DNA of 20,142 bases. Source: SG8-41 sp029864385. GTDB lineage: Bacteria > Pseudomonadota > Gammaproteobacteria > Burkholderiales > SG8-41. The notes under the pieces were generated by a model that was given only the letters and a program-made list of their open reading frames with translations, had not been told where the DNA came from and did no database searches. The stretch spans positions 1 through 20,142 of the forward strand of contig JAOTTL010000064.1 in assembly GCA_029864385.1 (NCBI GenBank). The letters run 5' to 3'. Positions 14,906 to 20,142 of this stretch are shown one piece after another. Each line of letters begins with the position of its first letter. Position 1 is the stretch's first letter. The position numbers were made by a program, and so were the translations under genes.

Positions 14906-15913
14906 TCAGCGCCGCGTGGAATTGAGGCCCAGAAACGTACCACCGTTGCGGCGCGCGAGCTCGCGCATCAAAGTCGCGAACCGAACGCCCGTGTAGCTCG
15001 ATTCCGCCGGCGGCCCGAACATGGTCGGAAAACCCACGCCGTGGATGCGAACCCGCCGCTTGCCCGCGGCATCCGCCCGGTTGAGTCGACCGACCCTGCG
15101 CACCACGTTCTCGATGGAGGGCCCGGTAAACTCATCGCCGAAAACGTAGATGCTGATTTTCCGGTCCCGGCGGGAGAACACGCGGATCGCCGCCTCGATG
15201 CCCTCGACCGGGCTGCTGTTGCTGAACGGCCGCCAGGTTCGCAGCCGATTGACGATGGCGCGGCGGCGGGCGGGGCTGTCAGGAATCCACTTCCCCGCAT
15301 ATTGCGAGAACATGAACTGCCCCATGTCGCTCAACACCTGGATGCCCTTCACCCGCGGGTAGAGCTTGAGGGTTTCTTCCACCTTGCGCCGCATGAGCGG
15401 CCAGGCGAGCGATTGCATGCTGCCGGAGGTGTCGATGACGAAGATGATGTACTCGCTGTCGACGGGGATGCCGCCGACGAGACGCTCCGGCGGCGTCTCC
15501 CGGCGCTGGGAAAGGAGCCGCTTCATCTCTTCGGTCAGCGCCTGCTGCGCCAGCGCGAGCTGATCGCGGATGCGATTTTGCACCGACGCGGTGTCGCGTG
15601 CCGCCCGGTAGCGCCCTTCGATCGTCGTGAGCTCGTCCTGGTAGCGCGCCACCAGGCGCTCGGCCTTCGCGAGCTCGACCTGCCGCGCCTCGAGCTCGGC
15701 CTGCAGCGCCTTGCGGCGCGCGTCGAGCTCGGCGTGCTCTTCCTCCAGCACTTGCAGTTCGGCACGCAGCGTCTCGGCGTCTCTTTCCACGAGGCCCGGC
15801 TCGGCACCGCGGGCGATGATGAATAGCAGCAGGATGGCGCCGAAACCGCAGAAGATGGCGTCCAGGAACGAGAGCCCGATGGCCTCGAACTCGCGCTTGC
15901 GTCGCCGTCTCAC
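14906..15913 (-). CDS. ExbD/TolR-like transmembrane protein with coiled coil and VWA domain (second paralog)
   Basis: The 335-aa product starts at GTG 15913, preceded by GGAGG, and the GTG overlaps the TGA of the upstream gene (GTGA), indicating translational coupling. The longer open frame upstream is not used because it overlaps that gene. Order: basic N-terminus, one membrane helix (about 13-33, LSFLDAIFCGFGAILLLFII) with an Asp (18) placed like the proton-carrying Asp of ExbD/TolR, coiled coil (about 40-135), then a VWA domain with MIDAS motif DTSGS (161-165) in YIIFVIDTSGSM. A Ser-rich NSSP near 234 may stand at the MIDAS Thr position, with Asp260 in YVFGDEF. N-in topology would place coil and VWA in the periplasm. 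Function unknown; it probably partners the ExbB-like protein. Confidence 0.88.
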   Translation of the reverse strand: MRRRRKREFEAIGLSFLDAIFCGFGAILLLFIIARGAEPGLVERDAETLRAELQVLEEEHAELDARRKALQAELEARQVELAKAERLVARYQDELTTIEGRYRAARDTASVQNRIRDQLALAQQALTEEMKRLLSQRRETPPERLVGGIPVDSEYIIFVIDTSGSMQSLAWPLMRRKVEETLKLYPRVKGIQVLSDMGQFMFSQYAGKWIPDSPARRRAIVNRLRTWRPFSNSSPVEGIEAAIRVFSRRDRKISIYVFGDEFTGPSIENVVRRVGRLNRADAAGKRRVRIHGVGFPTMFGPPAESSYTGVRFATLMRELARRNGGTFLGLNSTRR

Positions 15914-17001
15914 GGCCAATCCTCCGCGGGGCTGAGAAAAGAGCCGCGAGTTATCTGCGCCAGCCGCCAGTACGCGGCGGCGGCCATCGGATCGCCCTCC
16001 ATGGGCAGCAGAATGACGTTGACGGGAACGCCCTTGACGAGCACAGCGAGCGCATCGTCGAAGAAGCGCAGGCGCTGCTTTCCCGGAACCGTATAGCGCA
16101 GGCCGCGCTCGCGATCGAGGGTGGGCAGGCTGTCGGTCACGAGAAAGACGTTGTCCGGCTTGGGCGTGAGCTGGTTGATGACGTTGAGCGCGTGATAGAG
16201 GCTGGTGCCGCCCCGGGGAATGATTTTCTTCGTCGCTTCGACCGCGCCGTTTAGCGCGGCCGGGTCGCTCGCGTCGAGCCACCCGCCGGGCGCGTTGCGC
16301 ACGACCGGTTCCGCGCGCTCGTTGAAGGTGTAGATCTGAAAGCGCGAGCCGGCGGGAATCTGGGTCGCGATCCAGTCCAGGGTGGCAAGCGCCCGCCGCC
16401 ACTTGAGCGCGCGGCGCTGCTCGGCCGCGGGCAGGTTGCGCAGGCGGACGACGTCGACGATGCGCTCGGCGAGCATGCTGGCCGAGGCGTCGAGCAGGAT
16501 GAGGATGCGCTGTCCGCCGACTTTCAGCCCGGTGAGGTACTGGCGGTCGCCCTCGCCGGGGAAGGCGCGCAGGCGGTCGCCTTCCTGGGCGCGCTGCATC
16601 GCGCCGCCTTCCAGCCGCTTCAGCTCCTCATCGCGGGACTTGAGGTCTGCCTTCAAGCGATTGACGTGGGTCTCGCGCGCGATGCTGTTGGTCTCGAGCT
16701 GCGCAAGGTCGTAGCGCCGGCCGGCGATGTTCTCGCTCAGGGTCTTCGATTGGGCCAGCAGACGCTGGCGCCGATTGCCAGCCCGCTCGAGACCTGCGCT
16801 CAGCGCGGCGGCCTGTTTGCGGCCATTTAGAACCTGTCGCTCCAACGCCTCCACGTCTTGCTGGAGCGCCTCGGTCGCCTCGCGCCGCTGGGCGATGGAG
16901 TTGTGGCTCAGGATGAGGAACAGCAGGACGATAGCGCCGAAGCCGCAAAGGATGGCATCGATGAACGAGAGGCTGACGGTGGTGAGCGGGCGGCGCTTCA
17001 T
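15910..17001 (-). CDS. ExbD/TolR-like transmembrane protein with coiled coil and VWA domain (first paralog)
   Basis: The 363-aa protein has the same plan as its downstream neighbour. One helix (about 11-31) starts LSFIDAILCGFGAIVLLFLI with Asp15 in the FID position that in ExbD/TolR carries protons. A coiled coil follows (about 38-140), then a VWA domain with a full MIDAS set: DASAS (171-175, in ILILLDASASM), Thr266 in RGGTSLYHAL and Asp290 in VFLVTD. It should be anchored in the inner membrane with VWA outside. ATG 17001 has no strong Shine-Dalgarno. The start lies about 20 bases after a hairpin repeat module that separates it from the ExbB-like gene, while the 3' end overlaps the next gene by four bases. 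Confidence 0.88.
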   Translation of the reverse strand: MKRRPLTTVSLSFIDAILCGFGAIVLLFLILSHNSIAQRREATEALQQDVEALERQVLNGRKQAAALSAGLERAGNRRQRLLAQSKTLSENIAGRRYDLAQLETNSIARETHVNRLKADLKSRDEELKRLEGGAMQRAQEGDRLRAFPGEGDRQYLTGLKVGGQRILILLDASASMLAERIVDVVRLRNLPAAEQRRALKWRRALATLDWIATQIPAGSRFQIYTFNERAEPVVRNAPGGWLDASDPAALNGAVEATKKIIPRGGTSLYHALNVINQLTPKPDNVFLVTDSLPTLDRERGLRYTVPGKQRLRFFDDALAVLVKGVPVNVILLPMEGDPMAAAAYWRLAQITRGSFLSPAEDWP

Positions 17002-17020
17002 TCAGAGATCAAATCCGTGA

Positions 17021-17206
17021 CCTGTGACGGCTGACCAAGAAATAGTGAGGAGTACTGGTGATGAGAGAGGGTGATGATTGATGGTGATGTACGGCATTGC
17101 GTGCGCTCTTCATCACCATTTTCCATCACTATTTTCCATCACCACTATTCATCACCACTATTCATCACCAGTCTTTGATCATCGGCGTTCATCGGCGGCT
17201 AATACG
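17021..17206 (-). repeat. Hairpin repeat module, copy B (13-nt units around a conserved core)
   Basis: Read on the minus strand it matches copy A in order: AGCCGCCGATGAACGCCGAT repeat, four 13-base units (GTGATGAATAGTG twice, GTGATGGAAAATA, GTGATGGAAAATG), the conserved core (17090-17110), an inverse arm of CATCACC units and a GTCACAGGTCACG tail. The repeat-unit bases differ between copies, but unit length and number are the same. It lies inside an apparent operon, between the ExbB-like gene and the first VWA gene. Confidence 0.9.
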
Positions 17207-17300
17207 GCTTTTTGTGTTTCGCTATATCTGCTTTCATCTGCGGTTGGATTTTGACGTTTCGCTTCACCCGTCACCCATCACCCATCACCCGTCACGAGTT
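17207..17300 (-). repeat. Second 10-nt-period copy and heptamer array next to the ExbB-like stop codon
   Basis: A degenerate 10-nt-period repeat (17225-17247, TATCTGCTTTCATCTGCGG) is followed by four tandem 7-base units, TCACCCG, TCACCCA, TCACCCA, TCACCCG (17264-17291), and a decayed fifth. The array ends two bases from the TAA of the ExbB-like gene. With copy B this makes the whole gap between the two genes repeat-derived. Confidence 0.85.
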
Positions 17301-18098
17301 TTAGCTGGTCCGCAGGTGCCGGATCAGGCGGTCGTTGACGTAGGTTTCGGTATCCAGCACCAGGCGCTCCTGAGTGAGCTGGAGCTGATGGACCAGAAAC
17401 ATGAGGACGATGCTCAGCAGCAATGCGATCAGGGTCGAGTTGAATGCCGTTCCGAGATTCTGCGTGACGCCGGTAATGTCGCCCTGGACGGCGCGATGGG
17501 CCAATCCCAGCGCGTTACCGATGCCGCGCACGGTCCCGATAAAGCCGATGGATGGGATTGCCCATGCGATATAGCGGATCAGCGCCAGCTCGGAGTCGAG
17601 GCGCTCGCCTTCGTTTGCGCACACTGTGCCATTGGCGGAGGCCGCATCCTGCACGCTGTGCGTCGTCTCGAAGCGCGTGAGCGACTGGGACACCGCACGC
17701 GGGAGCAGGAGGTTGCGCAGGACCGGCTTGAGCGCCACGAGCGGCTTCACATAGCGGCGGGCGTCCTCGGGCAGAATCTTGATGCCCTCCGTCAATGGCA
17801 GCAGATCGTCCTCGAGCAGCCCGCGCTCGCGCAGCACGACCACCCATTTATAGCCGAGTATCGCCAGCGCCCACAGCATGAGAACGAAGCACGCCTCCTG
17901 CTCGTAATCCTTGAGGATCACATAGACCGAGCTCTCGATCTCGGCGTCAGGCTGTTGGGCGACGAGGGCGCGCTGTTCGGCGAGCTCAACCGCGGCGTTG
18001 GGCCGCACGACGCTGACATAGGCGCCATGCACGAGAATGGCGGCGAAGATCAGGGCAAAGAACTGATAGACGAACTGAACCGGAAAGTGCTTGATCAT
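17301..18098 (-). CDS. MotA/TolQ/ExbB-family proton-channel protein
   Basis: The 265-aa protein appears to have four membrane helices: about 9-31, 70-90, 173-195 and 218-239. The region between helices 2 and 3 is cytoplasmic. The C-terminal pair carries the family signature: AIPSIGFIGTVRGIGNALGL, a short loop (QGDITGVTQNLGTAFNST) and LIALLLSIVLMFLVHQL. MotA/TolQ/ExbB proteins form the stator ring that couples proton flow to mechanical work together with an ExbD/TolR/MotB partner. Here the two downstream genes supply ExbD-like helices fused to VWA domains. The extra N-terminal helix and periplasmic loop distinguish it from three-helix ExbB/TolQ. An AGGA precedes ATG 18098 by five to six bases. 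Confidence 0.9.
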   Translation of the reverse strand: MIKHFPVQFVYQFFALIFAAILVHGAYVSVVRPNAAVELAEQRALVAQQPDAEIESSVYVILKDYEQEACFVLMLWALAILGYKWVVVLRERGLLEDDLLPLTEGIKILPEDARRYVKPLVALKPVLRNLLLPRAVSQSLTRFETTHSVQDAASANGTVCANEGERLDSELALIRYIAWAIPSIGFIGTVRGIGNALGLAHRAVQGDITGVTQNLGTAFNSTLIALLLSIVLMFLVHQLQLTQERLVLDTETYVNDRLIRHLRTS

Positions 18099-18159
18099 GA
18101 AAGTCCTCGCGGGCGAAGGAATGCCCGCAGTTTAGCGGTTGTGGGCTCGTGCCTAGTGT

Positions 18160-18384
18160 TCAGATATCCACAGGAAAGGAAACCGGAACATCCAGTCGGG
18201 GCCGCTCTTCACCGGGGTCTCGCTTTTGCGACTCCCGCCTGCGGGCGGGCGGCGGAGCGGGCTTTTCTTTCTGGTCCCGGGGTTTCTCCGAGGCGGTTGC
18301 CGGCTTGGAGTCCTGCGTCTGCGCCGCAACCGGGAGTGGAGCGCCGAGACACGCCGCCAACCCGAGCGCGAGCACGCGTCGCAT
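18160..18384 (-). CDS. Small secreted Pro/charge-rich protein
   Basis: From ATG 18384 the 74-aa product has a clear signal peptide (MRRVLALGLAACLGAPLPVAAQ). A low-complexity tail rich in Lys, Arg, Pro and Glu (KPRDQKEKPAPPPARRRESQ) follows, ending LDVPVSFPVDI. I see no known domain. The frame is open further upstream (to 18492), but that part overlaps a palindromic repeat. No Shine-Dalgarno is visible, which lowers confidence. It lies on the same strand between the PEGA/SUMF1 gene (150 bases) and the ExbB-like gene (61 bases), so it may be an exported accessory of that system, perhaps binding cell-wall or surface polymers. Confidence 0.6.
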   Translation of the reverse strand: MRRVLALGLAACLGAPLPVAAQTQDSKPATASEKPRDQKEKPAPPPARRRESQKRDPGEERPRLDVPVSFPVDI

Positions 18385-18407
18385 CAATGTCGACACGAGG
18401 GAAACCC

Positions 18408-18477
18408 GAACCACAGAGGTCACGGAGAACAGCGAACATCCAGTCGTTACCGATTCTCTTCGTGTTCTTTGTGGTTC
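18408..18477. repeat. Inverted repeat of ACCACAGAGG type
   Basis: GAACCACAGAGGTCACGGAG (arm 18408-18429) faces its approximate inverse TTCTCTTCGTGTTCTTTGTG (arm 18454-18477) across about 24 bases. The arms pair over some 20 bases with mismatches. It lies in the operon between the SUMF1-fold gene and the small secreted gene, so the transcript would carry a hairpin. Confidence 0.85.
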
Positions 18478-18533
18478 GGATTGTCTGTTCATGTTAGGGG
18501 GTTGTGGCTAGCACGCGTCGCCGCGCATCATTA

Positions 18534-20142
18534 TTATGGCGTCCCCGTCGCGTAGCGCGCGCAACGAAATCCCACGTCGGGCCGCGGCTCGGTACCATAG
18601 TCCCGATAGGTCCAACGCAGCGCGCTGACGCTCGCCTGCATCCAGCTGGAACCGCGGATCACGTGGTGCTTCCCGGCGGCGGGGCCGGTCGGGTCCGGTT
18701 CCCGCGCCTTCGCTGCCCGAATCCCATAGTAATCGTTGACCCATTCGGCAACGTTGCCCGCCAGGTCGAAAATCCCCGCCGGGTCCGCCCGGAAGTGTGC
18801 GACCGGTGCCGTGCCGGCGAACCCGTCGCTGTAGTCCTTGAGCGCGTCCGCCAGTTGCCCGCTGACCGATCGATCGGCGAAGTTTCCGCTACCCGGCGCC
18901 GGCGGCATGGCATCGCCCCACGGGAAGCGGCTCGACTTTTCGACTCCAGCATGGCGCGCCGCCCAGGCCCACTCCGCTTCCGTCGGCAGCCGGAAGCCGT
19001 GCTGTAAAGGAAGTACCGGGGCGAGTGCGCCCGTGCCGCTCGTATAGGCCGCAGGAAGCTGTGCAGCCTCGTTCAGCCAATTGCAGTAACCGGCCGCATC
19101 CTCCCAGCGCACGTTGACGACCGGGTGCGAGGGCGTCTCGAGCGCCACGGAACCGAACCGCCCCGAACTGTGGTTCGGGCTGTATTTCCGGAACTGTTCG
19201 TTGGTCACCTCCGTGGTCCCGAGATAATAGGGCCGCGAAAGCCGCACCTCACGCAACGTCTCATTAGCGCGTTGTCCCGGATCGCGGCGCGAGGCGCCCA
19301 TCGTGAACGTGCCCGGACGCACGAGAATCATCACCGTGCCGTCGGGTGCGGTGATTCTTTCCGGAAGCTCGGTCGTTACCGGCGCGCCCGCGGCACGCAA
19401 TTTGACCGCCAGAGTCTGCTCGAATCCGGGCTTGGGGGTGACCCACAGCTGCGCGGTCTCGAAGCCATCCCGGTTGATTTCAAGCAGCGTTGGTGCGGCG
19501 GGCAGTTGGTGTTTGCCGTTCGCCGGTCCGATGATCTGTCCCTCGATGCTCAACGACGCGTCGGGCGGCTGCACCCGGAGCGTGACCCGACCCATCTCGG
19601 CGCTCAGCGCGACGCGCAGGCGGCGTTTCTCCGCTTGCTTCAAGCGCACCGAGCGGCTCGTGGTCCCGTAGCCGCGCTTGGAAACCGTCACGCGATGATC
19701 TCGGCCGGGTCCGAGCATGAGCGTAGTCGGGGTCGTTCCGGCGTAGCGGCCGTCGACCGCGACGCTCGCGCCCGCGGGCTCGCTCACGACACGCAGCTCG
19801 CCGTCTGCGGGCGCGAGCGTTACCGGTCCGATGGTCTGGGCCTCACCGGCGACAACGATGATGCGCTGTTTTGACGTCTTGTAGCCGGCGGCGCGAATCT
19901 CGATGTCGCGGGTCCCGGCGGCGAGTTCGGTGGTGAGTGGAAGCAGCCCCATGCCCTCGCCATCGACGTACAGCGTGGCGCCGGTCGTATTCGACAGAAT
20001 CGTCACAGCGGCCGACGCCCGAATCAGCGCGGCAACGAGGCTCTGGCGGCGCCCGAGCCCCTCGATCTGGATCGTCGTGGAAAACTCCGCATAGCCATCG
20101 GCGCGTATGACGATCAGGTGTTCGCCCGCGGCCAGTTCGATT
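18534..20142 (-). CDS. PEGA-repeat protein with C-terminal SUMF1/FGE-like domain (5' end outside window)
   Basis: The frame is open to the right edge, so a GTG at 20006 is probably internal. The N-terminal part visible contains three to four PEGA-type beta repeats, e.g. GATLYVDGEGMGLLPLTTEL, GASVAVDGRYAGTTPTTLML and a more divergent third. From about 20006-based residue 218 comes an SUMF1 (formylglycine-generating-enzyme sulfatase) fold: GTFTMGASRRDPGQ, YYLGTTEVTNEQF, HPVVNVRWEDAAGYCNWLNE, GFRLPTEAEWAWAAR, DLAGNVAEWVNDYY, VIRGSSW and VGFRCAR. The two copper/substrate cysteines of true FGE (MC....C after GGSY) are Gln and Ala here, so formylglycine synthesis is unlikely. PEGA domains are usually extracytoplasmic. 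It is the most upstream visible gene of the ExbB/VWA cluster. Confidence 0.93.
   Translation of the reverse strand, partial: IELAAGEHLIVIRADGYAEFSTTIQIEGLGRRQSLVAALIRASAAVTILSNTTGATLYVDGEGMGLLPLTTELAAGTRDIEIRAAGYKTSKQRIIVVAGEAQTIGPVTLAPADGELRVVSEPAGASVAVDGRYAGTTPTTLMLGPGRDHRVTVSKRGYGTTSRSVRLKQAEKRRLRVALSAEMGRVTLRVQPPDASLSIEGQIIGPANGKHQLPAAPTLLEINRDGFETAQLWVTPKPGFEQTLAVKLRAAGAPVTTELPERITAPDGTVMILVRPGTFTMGASRRDPGQRANETLREVRLSRPYYLGTTEVTNEQFRKYSPNHSSGRFGSVALETPSHPVVNVRWEDAAGYCNWLNEAAQLPAAYTSGTGALAPVLPLQHGFRLPTEAEWAWAARHAGVEKSSRFPWGDAMPPAPGSGNFADRSVSGQLADALKDYSDGFAGTAPVAHFRADPAGIFDLAGNVAEWVNDYYGIRAAKAREPDPTGPAAGKHHVIRGSSWMQASVSALRWTYRDYGTEPRPDVGFRCARYATGTP

Noticed and set aside
14906..16402. A 498-residue frame for the second VWA protein
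   Set aside because: The first 163 residues overlap the upstream VWA gene in another frame and look like out-of-frame sequence; a GTG with Shine-Dalgarno at 15913 gives the expected N-terminus.
17097..18497. A 466-residue plus-strand frame
   Set aside because: It starts in repeat sequence and runs antisense through the ExbB-like and small secreted genes; no recognisable domain.
18534..20142. Sulfatase-modifying enzyme serving the sulfatase at 7802-9355
   Set aside because: Both essential cysteines are missing and the gene belongs to a different cluster 9 kb away.

Overview
The window is high-GC proteobacterial chromosome, most likely from a betaproteobacterium. Supporting signs are the thiS-thiG order, a 3-hydroxybutyrate dehydrogenase next to acetate kinase (polyhydroxybutyrate-type metabolism), a class III-like PPK2, a GltI-type binding protein and TAGAAT-type -10 boxes. 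This lineage call is inference from protein resemblance.

Layout, left to right. Bases 1-347 hold the end of an EAL phosphodiesterase. A thiS-thiG pair on the minus strand (464-1661) is divergent from ackA (2005-3189), which is followed by hbdH (3457-4239), an unrecognised 337-aa coiled-coil protein (4553-5566) and a small RRM protein (5906-6145). On the minus strand come a PPK2 polyphosphate kinase, a decayed lipoprotein/hydrolase remnant, a secreted Cys-type sulfatase, and a patatin fused to an outer-membrane barrel (9714-11969). A deleted copy of tRNA-Gly (about 12053-12101) and an intact tRNA-Gly(CCC) (13607-13680) bracket a glycosyltransferase. An orphan amino-acid binding protein (13947-14798) follows.

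The right quarter (14906-20142, all minus strand) is a coherent cluster. In transcription order it encodes a PEGA-repeat/SUMF1-fold protein (cut by the window edge), a small secreted Pro/charge-rich protein, an ExbB/TolQ/MotA-like channel protein, and two paralogous proteins with an ExbD/TolR-like N-terminal helix (conserved F-I/L-D), a coiled coil and a von Willebrand A domain. I read this as a proton-motive-force-driven envelope machine in which VWA domains replace the usual ExbD periplasmic domain. The SUMF1 domain lacks both cysteines of true formylglycine-generating enzymes, so it is probably structural or binding. This is the best candidate for an undescribed system.

The second striking theme is intergenic. 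Nearly every larger gap holds short-period repeats: a 10-nt-period family (GCAGATAAAC-like, nine copies), heptamer arrays (GTGAATR and TCACCCR), and a roughly 185-nt hairpin module built on 13-nt units around a conserved 21-nt core. That module occurs twice, 13.7 kb apart, in opposite orientation, each time just downstream of a stop codon. Two further repeat types occur at 9572-9629 and 18408-18477. None was noticed inside a confident coding region.
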